Shown in pieces: positions 27,942-38,245 of a stretch of DNA of 64,000 nucleotides. The stretch is taken from positions 5,400,585 through 5,464,584 of the forward strand of contig NZ_CP055156.1 in the NCBI RefSeq assembly GCF_014217805.1, written 5' to 3'. A program made the translations under genes and the position numbers. Source of the DNA: Adhaeribacter swui. Its GTDB lineage: Bacteria; Bacteroidota; Bacteroidia; Cytophagales; Hymenobacteraceae. The notes under the pieces are model-generated. The model saw only the letters and a list, made by a program, of their open reading frames with translations. It was not told the DNA's origin and searched no databases. How positions within the stretch are numbered: the first letter of the stretch is position 1; each line of letters opens with the position of its first letter.

Positions 27942-30900
27942 ATGGATCCAAAATCAACTGCGCCTGATAATTTTTCTGAGTTCTCGTACCAGCCTTTTTC
28001 ATCCGATAAACGGCGATCTGATTCGGATTTTTTTGTAGTAGCTATTGGGGCTTCGGCGGGGGGCTTAGAGGCAATTAATGAGTTTTTCGATCATTTACCC
28101 GCCACTACCGATGCAGCCTTTGTTATTATACAGCATCTTTCGCCTACGCACAAAAGTTTAATGCCGGAATTGCTGGCCAAGCATACCACCATGAGTATTA
28201 GCGAAGCCAAAGATGGTTTAACCCTGCAACCAAACAGTATTTACCTGATTCCGAACAAAGCCATTTTAACAATCCAAAAAGGCAGATTAAGGCTTTCGGA
28301 AAAAATTCAGGCGCAGGTGCCCAATATGGCCATAGATACTTTTATGCAATCGTTGGCTAACGATAAAAAAGAAAAAAGTATTGGGGTAATTTTGTCAGGT
28401 ACTGGCAGCGATGGCACCCGTGGTTTAGAAGCCATTAAAGCCGTAGGGGGGCAAATAGTGGTACAAGACCCCACCACCGCCCATTTTGATGGTATGCCTA
28501 ACAGCGCCATTGCCACTGGTTTTGCCGATGCGGTATTGGCGCCCAAGCAAATGTCGACTTACCTGATTAAATACATTAACAACCACTTACTATTAAATAA
28601 TACGAATCTGGACGAAATGCAGGCCGGCAACAATGCCATAGTGGAAGAAATCCTAGAATTTGCCAAAGAAGCCTGTGATTTAGATTTTACCAACTACAAA
28701 CGGCCAACACTTTTCCGGCGGGTAGCCAAGCGCATGCTGGAAACCAACCACGATAGTTACGAAAAATACTTTACTTATTTAAAACAAAACAAAGAGGAAA
28801 TTCAACACCTCTGCGGCGAATTTTTAATTAACGTAACCCGGTTTTTTCGCGATGAGCGGGCCTTTGCCATCCTGGAAGAAAAAGTAATCCCGGAAATTGT
28901 CCGTTCTAAAAAAGCCGATGATTCCATAAAAATATGGGTAGCTGGCTGTAGCACCGGCGAAGAACCTTACTCGCTGGCGATGCTCCTGGACACGTATTTA
29001 GCTAAAATCCGGAGCCATGTGCCTGTTAAAATATTTGCTACCGATGTAGATAAACAAGCGCTGCACCTGGCTTCCCGGGGAGCTTATCCGGATGCCATTA
29101 CGCAGGTGCTCCCGCCGGCAATGCTGGCCAAGTATTTTGTGCGCCGCACCGATGATTATGTGGTTTGCGAGCACATCCGCAAGATGATTATTTTTGCGCA
29201 CCACGATGTTACCAAAGATGCCCCTTTTAGTAAAGTAGATTTAGTAAGCTGCCGGAACATGCTTATTTACATGGATGGCCCTTTGCAGCACAAAGTGTTA
29301 AATGCATTTCATTTTGCATTAACTGTTGGTGGATTTTTATTTTTAGGTCCTAGCGAAAACTTGGGAGTTATTAAACAATACTTTTCAGAAATAAGCCGTA
29401 AATGGAAAATTTACCGCAACCTGGAAGCTTCCCGGAGATCCGTACCCCAAAACATTACTGTACGTAAGCTACAGATAGACTCCCGCCCACCGGATACCGT
29501 GCGGGCAAAAAGTCCGAAACCTACTTTAATGCAACAGATCGGTGATATTTTTAATGCAGCATTGGTAGAGGAATTTAACTTCGCCGGCGTTTGCATCGAC
29601 GAAAATTACCGCCTGCTGCACGCTATAGGTAATTACAAAATGTATCTGGATTTGCCCGATTGGCAGCTAAATTTTAGCTTAACTAAAATGGTACCGGATG
29701 ATATTGCCGTGGCTATTGGAGCTTCGGTGCGCAAAGTGGCGAAAACCAAGCAAAAGTCTACGCTACGTAATCTTGAACTAACCATTAACGGCACTACCCG
29801 GTTAATCGATATTGTAATAAAACCTTATTTATCCGGCGAATTCAGCGAACGCTTTTTGTTTATTTTATTCAGCGAATCTATCCGGTCTAAAAATTATAAA
29901 GAAGCAAATGTAAGTACTTCTTATAACCAGCAAGATCAGATAAATGCGTTAGAACAAGAGTTAAACGAAACCAAAGAAAACCTATATACCACTTTCGAAG
30001 AGTTGGAAGTTTCGAACGAAGAACTGCAATCGAACAACGAAGAATTGCTGTCGGCGAACGAAGAGCTGCAAAGCACCAACGAAGAACTGCAATCGCTCAA
30101 CGAAGAATTGCATACGGTTAATACCGAGCATCAGCAAAAAATAAAAGAGTTAATAGAGCTGAACGAAGATATGGATAACTATTTTCGGAACGCCGATATT
30201 GGACAGATGTTCGTGGACCAACAACTAACCATTCGGAAGTTTACGCCCGCCATTATAAATCAGATTAATTTAATTCCGAATGACATTGGCCGGCCTTTAG
30301 CGCATTTTTCTAATAACCTGAAGTACGATCGATTAATTGACGATATTAAAGAAGTAATTGACACCGGCGCCCGCATAGAAAAAGAAATTCAGCTACGCAC
30401 CGGCAGTTACTTTCTGATGCGCCTGGTACCTTATCTGAAACAAAATAATAAAATTGATGGGGTAGTTATTACGTTTGTGGATGTAACCCTGTTAAAAAAC
30501 CTGAATAATACCTTAGAAGGTATTTTAAACAGTTCCATTAACGGCATTATTGCGCTTAAATCTGTCCGTAACCAAAACAATCAAATCGTTGATTTTGAAT
30601 GGTCGATGGCGAACGAAGCCACCGGCCACATGTTTAAAAAAGATCCGGGAAGTTTGATTGGAAATAGTTTACTGGAAGAATTACCCGGCATGAAAAAAAG
30701 CCGCTTGTTTAACCGGTTTGTTCAGGTAGTGGCCACCGGCGAATTATTAAACCTGGAACATTACTATAACTATGATGGTATTGAAACCTGGTTTCAGACG
30801 GTAGCGGCTAAAGTAGAGGATGGCTTAACGGTTACCTTTGCCGATATTACCGAAAAAAAACTGGCCAGCCAAAACTTACTAACTGCTTACCAGGAGTTAC

Positions 30901-32066
30901 AGGCGGCAGAAGAAAATTTAAAAAAATTAAATAATCAGCTAGAAGAACGTATTATTGATCGTACGCGCGAGTTATCGTCGAGCGAAGAACGCTTCCGGCT
31001 GATTTCGTTGGCTACCAACGATGCCATCTGGGACTGGACTTTGATTGATAATAAGCTGTGGTGGAACGAAGGCTTTAAAATTATGTTTGCCTACACCACC
31101 GAAGAAATTGAACCCGGGGTAGAGTCATGGTTCCAGCGCATCCATCCCGAAGATAAAGAACGAATTATTGCCAGCGTAAACGAAGCCATAAACCAAAGTC
31201 AGGAACAATGGTCGGCGGAGTACCGCTTCCGGAAAGCCGACGATACCTATGCTTATGTGTTTAACCGGGCTTTTATTATTCTGAACGAAAATGGGGTGGC
31301 TTATCGCATGTTGGGCTCTTTGCTGGATTTAACAAATTTAAAATTAGCCCAGGAAGAACTGCGCAAAACCAACGCCGATTTAATCCGGATAAATAACGAC
31401 CTGGATAACTTTGTTTACACGGCTTCCCACGATTTAAAATCGCCAATCTCTAACATCGAAGGTTTATTGTATCACCTGGAAGTAGAATTAGCCGATGCCG
31501 ACGAAAATGTACTCGAAATTTTAAACCATATTAAAAAATCAGTGGACAGGTTTAAGGTAACGATAAAAGATCTTACTGAAATTTCGAAGGTAGATAAAAT
31601 TCAGTACGACGACGTAACCGAAATTAACGTGGAAGAACTGCTCGATGATATTAAACTCAGCATTAATAACTTAATCGAAGATTCTCACGCTAAAATTGAG
31701 GCGCATTGCGAAACTTGCCCAACCATTAAATTTTCCCGCCGCAACCTGCGCAGCATTTTATATAATTTACTCAGCAACTCTATAAAATACCGCGATTTTC
31801 ACCGGCCGGTTAAAATAAAAGTTACTACCCAAAAAACCCCGGAGTATTCTGTTTTAATTGTAGAAGATAATGGCTTAGGCATAGACGAAGCTTACCAGAC
31901 TAAGTTATTTAGCATGTTTAAGCGTTTTCATAACCATGTAGATGGCTCTGGCATTGGTTTGTATATCGTGAATAAAATTGTAGAAAACGCAGGCGGTAAA
32001 ATAGAAGTAGAAAGCAAAGTAGATAAAGGCACTACGTTTAAGATTTTTTTAAAAAATACCGATTAA
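27942..32066 (+). CDS. CheB-CheR-PAS sensor histidine kinase
   Basis: A 1374-residue multidomain signalling protein, numbered from the ATG at 27942 (the longer frame opens with TTG). Order: CheB methylesterase domain with S38 (GASAGG), H65 (QHLS) and D157 (GSDGTRGL); CheR methyltransferase with SAM motif GCSTGEE (335-341); a long coiled coil of NEELQS repeats (about 668-740); three PAS regions (about 745-1140); HisKA with phospho-acceptor H1163 in [12 protein letters not shown]; and HATPase with EDNGLGI and GSGIGLYIV. No receiver domain and no membrane segment. It is the typical free-standing kinase that could serve the output-less phytochrome. Confidence 0.95.
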   Translation: MDPKSTAPDNFSEFSYQPFSSDKRRSDSDFFVVAIGASAGGLEAINEFFDHLPATTDAAFVIIQHLSPTHKSLMPELLAKHTTMSISEAKDGLTLQPNSIYLIPNKAILTIQKGRLRLSEKIQAQVPNMAIDTFMQSLANDKKEKSIGVILSGTGSDGTRGLEAIKAVGGQIVVQDPTTAHFDGMPNSAIATGFADAVLAPKQMSTYLIKYINNHLLLNNTNLDEMQAGNNAIVEEILEFAKEACDLDFTNYKRPTLFRRVAKRMLETNHDSYEKYFTYLKQNKEEIQHLCGEFLINVTRFFRDERAFAILEEKVIPEIVRSKKADDSIKIWVAGCSTGEEPYSLAMLLDTYLAKIRSHVPVKIFATDVDKQALHLASRGAYPDAITQVLPPAMLAKYFVRRTDDYVVCEHIRKMIIFAHHDVTKDAPFSKVDLVSCRNMLIYMDGPLQHKVLNAFHFALTVGGFLFLGPSENLGVIKQYFSEISRKWKIYRNLEASRRSVPQNITVRKLQIDSRPPDTVRAKSPKPTLMQQIGDIFNAALVEEFNFAGVCIDENYRLLHAIGNYKMYLDLPDWQLNFSLTKMVPDDIAVAIGASVRKVAKTKQKSTLRNLELTINGTTRLIDIVIKPYLSGEFSERFLFILFSESIRSKNYKEANVSTSYNQQDQINALEQELNETKENLYTTFEELEVSNEELQSNNEELLSANEELQSTNEELQSLNEELHTVNTEHQQKIKELIELNEDMDNYFRNADIGQMFVDQQLTIRKFTPAIINQINLIPNDIGRPLAHFSNNLKYDRLIDDIKEVIDTGARIEKEIQLRTGSYFLMRLVPYLKQNNKIDGVVITFVDVTLLKNLNNTLEGILNSSINGIIALKSVRNQNNQIVDFEWSMANEATGHMFKKDPGSLIGNSLLEELPGMKKSRLFNRFVQVVATGELLNLEHYYNYDGIETWFQTVAAKVEDGLTVTFADITEKKLASQNLLTAYQELQAAEENLKKLNNQLEERIIDRTRELSSSEERFRLISLATNDAIWDWTLIDNKLWWNEGFKIMFAYTTEEIEPGVESWFQRIHPEDKERIIASVNEAINQSQEQWSAEYRFRKADDTYAYVFNRAFIILNENGVAYRMLGSLLDLTNLKLAQEELRKTNADLIRINNDLDNFVYTASHDLKSPISNIEGLLYHLEVELADADENVLEILNHIKKSVDRFKVTIKDLTEISKVDKIQYDDVTEINVEELLDDIKLSINNLIEDSHAKIEAHCETCPTIKFSRRNLRSILYNLLSNSIKYRDFHRPVKIKVTTQKTPEYSVLIVEDNGLGIDEAYQTKLFSMFKRFHNHVDGSGIGLYIVNKIVENAGGKIEVESKVDKGTTFKIFLKNTD

Positions 32067-32073
32067 TCTATTT

Positions 32074-32118
32074 CAAAAAAAAGAAAGGCCGCTCTACCGA
32101 GTGGCCTTTCTTTTTTTG
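32074..32118. terminator. Bidirectional terminator
   Basis: AAAAGAAAGGCC (ending 32090) pairs with GGCCTTTCTTTT (from 32103), with further pairs CTC/GAG inside and a 4-base loop. A-rich on the left and T-rich on the right, between converging genes ending at 32066 and 32135. Confidence 0.85.
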
Positions 32119-32134
32119 AAAAATTAAAAAATTT

Positions 32135-32383
32135 CTATTCCGTAATTTCCCGTTCTTCTAAATAAGCCCACATCGCATCTTCGTTGGCACCGATAATTAA
32201 GCCGTACACCAACATAACCGTATAAACCCCCACCAGCAAAATACTTAACGGAATGTTAAACAAAAACGATAATGCCGTTGTGGCAACTGCATTTAGTTTG
32301 TTTTCCATTTTGGTAGAGGCGTACATAAAAAACAATAAATTAAAACCGATGGAGAATGCTACAAAATTAATTAAATCCAACAT
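32135..32383 (-). CDS. Small membrane protein, two or more TM segments
   Basis: An unrecognised 82-residue protein. Two hydrophobic stretches are visible, about residues 5-24 (FVAFSIGFNLLFFMYA) and 38-66 (ALSFLFNIPLSILLVGVYTV and beyond), with an acidic cytoplasmic-looking tail NEDAMWAYLEEREITE. No known family was recognised. It converges on the hybrid kinase gene. Confidence 0.65.
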   Translation of the reverse strand: MLDLINFVAFSIGFNLLFFMYASTKMENKLNAVATTALSFLFNIPLSILLVGVYTVMLVYGLIIGANEDAMWAYLEEREITE

Positions 32384-32693
32384 AAGTGAATCCGGATTGA
32401 TGAAGGTGGGCGAATGATTTAAATGTATTTACAACTATAAGTTTAAATAAGATAATGATAAATTAAGTAAATAGCTACCTAATTATATAACTATAAAAGA
32501 TTTATTTCGTATAAACTCCGTTCTGCATTAAAAAATTCCTTCTGTTTTTCTGTTCCTTATCTGCAAATCTAAATTTAGCTTCCTCCTTCCCTTTTAATTT
32601 TTAAAAACTAAACCTGCTGGCTAGTTTCTTACTTCAAGCTTAAAAAATTTTAAGAACTTATTTTTACTAACTTTTTTAGCCAAACTACAGTAT
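32384..32693. other. AT-rich divergent intergenic region
   Basis: Separates the small membrane gene (leftward) from the radical SAM gene (rightward). No gene was seen. Just to its right lies the 30-bp palindrome at 32694-32723. Confidence 0.4.
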
Positions 32694-32723
32694 ATTTTGC
32701 TAATATAATTATATTAGCAAAAT
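32694..32723. promoter_or_regulatory. Perfect 30-bp palindrome overlapping a start codon
   Basis: ATTTTGCTAATATAA (32694-32708) is exactly repeated in inverse at 32709-32723, with no spacer; the last two bases are the AT of the ATG at 32722. The left arm contains TATATTTT, one base from the TAnnTTTG -7 element. It could be a repressor operator covering promoter and start, or an mRNA hairpin hiding the start codon. Confidence 0.75.
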
Positions 32724-33783
32724 GGAAGAACAAACGTATTTTAAGGGCCGGGGCGCTCAGTTGAACCCCAGCAACCGGTTCCGACAAAATGAATATGTAA
32801 CCGACCATGTAGAAGGCCTGGATGGACCTTTATTGCAAAATTCTAAAACAGAATACTACACCGAAAATCCAAAAAAGATCATTAACAAAGTGACCAGTCC
32901 GGATTTAGGCCTTTCGTATTCTATGAACCCTTACCAAGGCTGTGAACATGGCTGCATCTACTGTTATGCCCGCAACACGCACGAGTATTGGGGTTATAGC
33001 GCCGGCTTAGATTTTGAAAGAAAAATAATTATTAAAGAAAACGCGCCCGAAACCTTAGCTGCTCAGCTAGAGAACCCGAACTGGAAGGTTATGCCTTTGA
33101 TGCTGTCTGGCAATACCGATTGTTACCAACCCATTGAGCAAAAAATGCAACTTACCCGGCGCATGCTGCAGGTGCTCCTGCAATACCGGCATCCGGTAAG
33201 TATTATTACTAAAAACGCCTTAATCTTACGCGATTTAGATATTCTGCGCCAACTCGACCAACTTAACCTGCTGCACGTAAATATTTCACTCACTACCCTT
33301 AACGAAGAGCTTAGAAGCAAATTAGAGCCGCGCACCGCCTCCGCGGCAAAACGCTTAGCAGTTATTCAAAAATTAAGCGAAGCAGGCATTTCGGTAAACG
33401 TGATGGTGGCCCCCATTATTCCGGGCTTAAACGATCACGAAATTCCGAAACTGCTGCAACAGGCCGCGGCTCACGGGGCCTCGTCGGCAGCCTATACCAT
33501 TGTGCGGTTAAATGGCTCGATAGGGGAAATTTTTAGAAATTGGGTGCACCAAAACTATCCGGACCGGGCCGATAAAGTGCTAAACCAAATTGCCGCCTGC
33601 CATGGAGGCCAGATTAACGATAGTACTTACGGCCGGCGAATGACCGGTGAGGGCGAATGGGCGACCACCATTAGTAATTTGTTTCGGGTAACCAAAGCAA
33701 AATACCTACAGGGCCGCCAAATGAAACCTTACAATTATAGTTTATTTTGTACCAAGGCCGGCAAACAACTCCGTTTATTCTGA
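32722..33783 (+). CDS. PA0069-family radical SAM protein (SplB superfamily)
   Basis: Radical SAM protein, 353 residues. The cluster motif CEHGCIYC (C74, C78, C81) is followed by YARNTHEYWGY, the signature of the PA0069 family, a branch of the SplB/COG1533 superfamily. Also seen: SGNTDCYQPIE, VNVMVAPIIPGLND and TYGRRMTGEGEWA. The function of this family is unknown; DNA lesion repair has been suggested by its relation to SPL. It is a single gene whose start lies inside a perfect palindrome. Confidence 0.9.
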   Translation: MEEQTYFKGRGAQLNPSNRFRQNEYVTDHVEGLDGPLLQNSKTEYYTENPKKIINKVTSPDLGLSYSMNPYQGCEHGCIYCYARNTHEYWGYSAGLDFERKIIIKENAPETLAAQLENPNWKVMPLMLSGNTDCYQPIEQKMQLTRRMLQVLLQYRHPVSIITKNALILRDLDILRQLDQLNLLHVNISLTTLNEELRSKLEPRTASAAKRLAVIQKLSEAGISVNVMVAPIIPGLNDHEIPKLLQQAAAHGASSAAYTIVRLNGSIGEIFRNWVHQNYPDRADKVLNQIAACHGGQINDSTYGRRMTGEGEWATTISNLFRVTKAKYLQGRQMKPYNYSLFCTKAGKQLRLF

Positions 33784-33825
33784 GTAATTCTATAAGCAGC
33801 TTTCCTGGTTTTTAAACCGTAATGC

Positions 33826-33845
33826 TTTTTAAATTTTTAAAATTT
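33826..33845. repeat. Recurring AT word TTTTTAAATTTTTAAAATTT
   Basis: Exact copy of the 20-mer also found at 17741-17760, with 19 bases of it at 19065-19083. Near-copies occur in many other gaps. Probably an abundant interspersed intergenic sequence of this genome. Confidence 0.7.
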
Positions 33846-33963
33846 ACATTCTAAATCACGCTTGGAATAAAATTACTGGTAATGGATATAATCTCTTTTT
33901 AACCGGTAAATTAAACCTTTTAGGCTAGCCGTACTCTAAAGAATAAATTAAAGTTAAATTAAT

Positions 33964-34377
33964 ATGAAAAGTACCTTTTTTGCCCTTGCATTCGGAATTA
34001 TGGCAGTATCTACGGGTTTTGCTCAGATTCAAAATAACAATACGGCGCCAACCCAGGAAAACAGAACCCGGGCCACCCCAGAAGAACGGGCTAACCGCCA
34101 AACCGCCATGATGACGGAAACCTTAGGTTTATCAGCAGATCAGGAAGCGAAAGTAAAAGCCCTGAATTTAAAACGGCTAACGCAAATAGATGCGATGCGC
34201 GAAAACCGGGAAGCCAACGAAAAAGTAAACCGGAACCAAGCCAAGAATATTCGCGAAAACTTTAATACCGAATTAAAATCTATTCTTACCCCAGAGCAGT
34301 TTACCAAATTTGAAGCAGAACAAGGCAACATGCGCGGGAAACGCGGTAAGTTTAACGGTGCCCGGAAGCGCTCGTAG
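33964..34377 (+). CDS. Secreted DUF4890/Spy-like small protein
   Basis: A 137-residue exported protein with signal peptide MKSTFFALAFGIMAVSTGFAQ. The mature part is basic and helical: TPEERANRQTAMMTETLGL then a long helix with LSADQEAKVKAL and SILTPEQFTKFEAE, the pattern of DUF4890/Spy-like periplasmic proteins in Bacteroidota. The end is Arg/Lys-rich (GKRGKFNGARKRS). The role is unknown; Spy relatives act as envelope chaperones. A related gene is at 37778. Confidence 0.8.
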   Translation: MKSTFFALAFGIMAVSTGFAQIQNNNTAPTQENRTRATPEERANRQTAMMTETLGLSADQEAKVKALNLKRLTQIDAMRENREANEKVNRNQAKNIRENFNTELKSILTPEQFTKFEAEQGNMRGKRGKFNGARKRS

Positions 34378-34392
34378 TAGCTCCCTATAAAT

Positions 34393-34457
34393 AAATCATA
34401 AAAGTCCGTAAAAAATGCCAGTTTGTAGCTGGCATTTTTTATGGACTTTTATGATTT
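34393..34457. terminator. Long terminator hairpin with REP-like core
   Basis: A 28-bp stem (34393-34420 with 34430-34457) interrupted only by one G-T pair, with a 9-base loop. The core ATGCCAGTTTGTAGCTGGCAT shares TGCCAGTTTGTAGC exactly with the inverted repeat at 56976-57051. It separates converging genes and can stop both. Confidence 0.85.
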
Positions 34458-34495
34458 TCCCACTTTTATCATAGCGGAAGCAATTTTTTAAAATT

Positions 34496-36532
34496 TTACT
34501 CTTTTAGCAAACCATTTCGCTTAAGCAAGGCTTTGGGTGATGGCTCTTTGCCCCGGAAACGTTTATACAAAATCATGGGAGGCTCACTGCCGCCCGCTGA
34601 AAGAATGTGTTGCCGGAACAATGTTGCGGTTTGCTTATTAAAAACCCCTTTTTCCTGAAAAAACTCAAAGGCATCGGCATCTAATACTTCGGCCCATTTA
34701 TAACTATAATAACCCGAAGAATAGCCTCCCTGAAAAATGTGCGAAAAAGAACAACTGGTGTTGGTACCCGGCACTAAAGGCAATATTTCAGTTTCGGCTA
34801 ATGCTTTTTGCTCAAAAGTAAATACGTCGGCGATTTGCTCTGCCGGGATAGTATGCCAAGCTAAATCTAACCGGGCCAAACCTATTTGCCGGAGCGTAGC
34901 ATAGCCCGCCATAAAATTGGTGCTTTGCTTAAGCCGCTGAATTAATTCATCCGGAATGGGTTCGTTGGTTTGATAGTGGCGGGCAAATAAATCCAAGCTT
35001 TCTTTTTCGGTGGTCCAATTTTCAAAAACCTGCGACGGCAATTCCACAAAATCCCAATACACGTGCGTACCCGATAAACTGGCGTAAGTGCCATTGGCCA
35101 GCAAACCATGCAGGGCATGGCCAAACTCATGAAATAAAGTACGCACTTCGTTAAACGTAAGCAAGGCCGGTTTAGAGGCAGTAGGCTTGGTAAAGTTGCA
35201 CACAATAGCCACGTGTGGCCGTTGGTCTTGCCCGTTTTCTTTTTTCTGAGACCGGTACGAAGTCATCCAGGCACCGTTGCGTTTACCGGGCCTAGGAAAA
35301 AAATCGCAGTAAAAAATACCAATGTGTTTGCCATCCTCATCTTCTACCTCATACACTTTTACATCCGGATGATATGTTTGGATTTCGGTACTCTCTTTAT
35401 ACACCAACCCGTATAGCTTGTTAGAAACGGCAAATACGCCCGCAATAACTTGCTCTAAGGGAAAGTAAGGCTTCAAGATTTCGTCGTCGATGGCATATTT
35501 TTCTTTTTTTAATTTTTCGGAGTAATACGATAAATCCCAACGTTGCAAGGCACCTGGCCCGCCAATCTGGCTGGCGTAATTAGTTAAATTTTGCCATTCA
35601 GTTTCTGCTACGGGTTTGGCGTATACCAGCAAATCCTGCAAAAAATCTTGCACCTTGCCGGGGCTTTCGGCCATTCGCTCCTGCAATACAAAATCCGCGT
35701 GAGTTTTAAAACCTAACAATTGAGCCCGCTCCTGCCGCAGTTTCACGATATTTATTACTACTGCTTCGTTATTGTGGTCGTTTTGCTGGCACCCCCGGGA
35801 CGCGTAAGCCCGGTACAACTCCTGGCGGAGGCCCCGGTTCTCGGCATAGGTCATGAATGGAATATAACTGGGCAAATGTAGGGTAAACAACCAGGTATTT
35901 TCTTTACCGGCTTCTTTGGCGGCTTGGGCGGCTGCCTCCACCAAAGACTCCGGCAAACCGGCTAAATCGGCTGCATCCGTTATTTCGAGCGCGTAGTTGT
36001 TGGTTTCGTGCAACACGTTTTCGCCAAACGTGAGCGATAGCTGCGATAGCTGGTTATCAATTTCGCGCAACCGGCTTTTACTAGCCTCGTTTAAATTGGC
36101 GCCGTTCCGTACAAAGCTTTTGTAGGTTTTTTCCAGCAGGGTGGCATCTTCAACGGTTAAAATTAACTCGGCGCGGTTTTGGTAAACTTGCTCAATGCGC
36201 TTAAACAAAGTTTCATCCAACATAATATCGTTGGCATAACTGGTTAACAGCGGCGAAATTTCTTTTGCCAGGTGCTGCATTTCCAGGTCGGTTTCAGCGG
36301 CGTTTAAGTTAAAAAAGATGCTGGAAATTTGATCCAGTAACTGGCCGCTTTGCTCCAAAGCCAAAATGGTATTTTCGAAAGTAGGCGCCGCAGAATTGCT
36401 GGTTATGGCGTTAATTTCAGTTTGGCCCCTTTTTATGGCCTCCTGCATGGCAGGCAAATAATGTTGGTGCTGGATTAAGGTAAAAGGCGCGGTTTGGAAT
36501 GGCGTATCAAAATCTTCTAAAAGCGGATTCAT
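34496..36532 (-). CDS. M3 family metallopeptidase (peptidyl-dipeptidase Dcp/oligopeptidase A type)
   Basis: Zinc peptidase of family M3 that cleaves short peptides, 678 residues, normal length for Dcp and OpdA. The zinc motif HEFGH is at 468-472 in TLFHEFGHALHGLLANGTY, followed by the third ligand region with WDFVELPSQVFENW. The N-terminal helical half and FYCDFFPRPGKRNGAWM block are typical. No signal peptide, so cytoplasmic. Dcp versus oligopeptidase A cannot be settled by eye. Confidence 0.93.
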   Translation of the reverse strand: MNPLLEDFDTPFQTAPFTLIQHQHYLPAMQEAIKRGQTEINAITSNSAAPTFENTILALEQSGQLLDQISSIFFNLNAAETDLEMQHLAKEISPLLTSYANDIMLDETLFKRIEQVYQNRAELILTVEDATLLEKTYKSFVRNGANLNEASKSRLREIDNQLSQLSLTFGENVLHETNNYALEITDAADLAGLPESLVEAAAQAAKEAGKENTWLFTLHLPSYIPFMTYAENRGLRQELYRAYASRGCQQNDHNNEAVVINIVKLRQERAQLLGFKTHADFVLQERMAESPGKVQDFLQDLLVYAKPVAETEWQNLTNYASQIGGPGALQRWDLSYYSEKLKKEKYAIDDEILKPYFPLEQVIAGVFAVSNKLYGLVYKESTEIQTYHPDVKVYEVEDEDGKHIGIFYCDFFPRPGKRNGAWMTSYRSQKKENGQDQRPHVAIVCNFTKPTASKPALLTFNEVRTLFHEFGHALHGLLANGTYASLSGTHVYWDFVELPSQVFENWTTEKESLDLFARHYQTNEPIPDELIQRLKQSTNFMAGYATLRQIGLARLDLAWHTIPAEQIADVFTFEQKALAETEILPLVPGTNTSCSFSHIFQGGYSSGYYSYKWAEVLDADAFEFFQEKGVFNKQTATLFRQHILSAGGSEPPMILYKRFRGKEPSPKALLKRNGLLKE

Positions 36533-36756
36533 GCGCAGGTAATTACATTATTTAATTTAAGTTTGATTAGAAAGGATAGAAACCCGTTTAACAGGTTTGT
36601 GCGGTAAATACTTTAAAAACGCTATCCTTTTAAAAGCTGCTTAAATTAATTATATAATTCCGAGTTGTCACTTTTTTTTAAAAAAATTCTAAAAAAGGCT
36701 CCTATTTCAAGCTAAAATCCAGATTAAATCTCATTTATTGAAAAGAAAAATCCTGT

Positions 36757-37008
36757 TTATTCAAAAAGTACGGGTACCTCTAAGCTATGTAAGTAAGGGT
36801 CCAGGCAAGCAGATTTGGTAAAAGTCCGGATTAAGCCTACATCTTTTAAGTTATACAGAAACCACACTTCGGCGTAAAAACTACCCAACCAATAAATATT
36901 TATTTTACACCAACCTTTAATCCGGTAATGTAAATAATGCCCTTCCTGTCGTATAAATTGCATCTTTTCTGATAAAGACAGCAATTCGAAATCTTTAACC
37001 CCTAACAT
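36757..37008 (-). CDS. Small hypothetical protein
   Basis: An unrecognised 83-residue protein, unusually rich in Tyr, Trp and Phe, without signal peptide or Cys cluster. It has VEVWFLYNL-type beta segments and may be a small soluble beta protein. The flanking DNA is AT-rich with no clear signals. Real coding is likely from composition but not proved. Confidence 0.55.
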   Translation of the reverse strand: MLGVKDFELLSLSEKMQFIRQEGHYLHYRIKGWCKINIYWLGSFYAEVWFLYNLKDVGLIRTFTKSACLDPYLHSLEVPVLFE

Positions 37009-37161
37009 GAATTATAAGCCAATTTTTTAATCATGAATCAATAGTGTATTACTGTGTAAAGCTACAAACAAAACACATTTAGCCTCTAACGATAAAAACT
37101 TAATTTTTGCTGCTTTTGGCGCGTATTTATTCCTAAACTAAAAATGCTTAGAAAAATTGGC

Positions 37162-37347
37162 CTAAAGCTGAAAAATAAAATACATGGCTAGAATTCCTAT
37201 AAAGGTAGTTATGATGCCCGCAATATATTCTGGTTTACTTTTAGGCAGTGCGCATAAGTCGCAGGCTTGTTGGTGGCGGCTATAATGGTGGCCGCATTTG
37301 GCGCAAATTTTAAATTCAGGATTGTAGAGTAAAGGTTCTGTTTTCAT
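37162..37347 (-). CDS. Small membrane protein with a Cys4 zinc motif
   Basis: A 61-residue protein with ICAKCGHHYS (C15, C18) and ACDLC (C29, C32), which with H21/H22 could form a rubredoxin-like zinc ribbon, followed by one C-terminal TM segment IAGIITTFIGILAMYFIFQL. Zinc-ribbon-plus-one-helix proteins are common and poorly characterised. No neighbour suggests its role. Confidence 0.65.
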   Translation of the reverse strand: MKTEPLLYNPEFKICAKCGHHYSRHQQACDLCALPKSKPEYIAGIITTFIGILAMYFIFQL

Positions 37348-37777
37348 AGCGTTTGTTTTCGATTTATAAACATTTTTACAAGCACTATAAATATACCTAT
37401 AATCTTTTAAGAATCAATATTTTAAATAATAATTTTTTCTAAAGAAACCAAGATACCTCCCTACTGCTTTAAACACCTGAAATTAAATTAATAAGCAAAA
37501 GTTAAGATTAAAATGAATGAACGTTAGCGTCTTGGTTATACTCCTCCGAAATGATGCAGTAAGATATGATTACACCTATCAAAATACATGCTTTTCTCCA
37601 TCTTAATTTAAGTTAAGTAGTTGTTTTATAACTACCTACAACAAATCCTGTTTTTATCAGAATAAATTATTTACAACAAATTTTCTATTTTAACGTTAAA
37701 TATTTATATTGCACAATATAACAATACAACTATTCATTAAAATATTTTAATTCTTTTGATTTTAGCAGGTTAACCAT
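37348..37777. other. AT-rich intergenic region
   Basis: Holds the divergent promoters of the zinc-motif membrane gene and the DUF4890-like gene. TATATTGC at 37706-37713 is a weak relative of the -7 element but lies far from the start. No gene was seen. Confidence 0.4.
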
Positions 37778-38194
37778 ATGAAAAAACTGTATCTAAGTTT
37801 GTTTGTAGCGGCATTTTTTAGTCTGGCTGCTCAGGCACAAGATATCTCCTCGTCCGCAGATAAACGTATTAATTTACTTACCCGGGTAATGGCTACCGAA
37901 CTGCAGTTGAACGAGGCAGAATTTATTAAACTGCGGTCGTTGAACCGGGAAAGAATTTTAAAATCGGACGAAATTGCTACTTTATACAGCGCCGATGCCA
38001 CTGTTATGGCAGCTAAGATGAAAGAAGTAGAAGATAATTTTGACAAACAGTTTACGGCCATTTTAAACCCAGTGCAGTTAGCAGCTTACACCAATTACAA
38101 GCACGCCAACGAAGACGCTAATCTTACTGCCGCCCAGACAGAAAAGCCCGAGAAGGCCAAACCCGTAGCTACCAACGAAAAGAAAATTAAATAA
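37778..38194 (+). CDS. Secreted DUF4890/Spy-like small protein
   Basis: A 138-residue exported protein with signal peptide MKKLYLSLFVAAFFSLAAQA. The mature helix contains MATELQLNEAEFIKLRSLN and ILNPVQLAAYTNYKHAN, the same pattern as the protein at 33964 although sequence identity looks low. The C-terminus is Lys-rich. Function unknown; probably periplasmic. Confidence 0.8.
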   Translation: MKKLYLSLFVAAFFSLAAQAQDISSSADKRINLLTRVMATELQLNEAEFIKLRSLNRERILKSDEIATLYSADATVMAAKMKEVEDNFDKQFTAILNPVQLAAYTNYKHANEDANLTAAQTEKPEKAKPVATNEKKIK

Positions 38195-38216
38195 ACTTTA
38201 AGCTTTTCCTGTATTT

Positions 38217-38245
38217 AGGCCGCTGCTAACCACAGCGGCCTTTTT
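38217..38245 (+). terminator. Rho-independent terminator
   Basis: AGGCCGCTG (38217-38225) pairs exactly with CAGCGGCCT (38233-38241), 7-base loop, followed by TTTTG. Ends the gene stopping at 38194. Confidence 0.88.
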
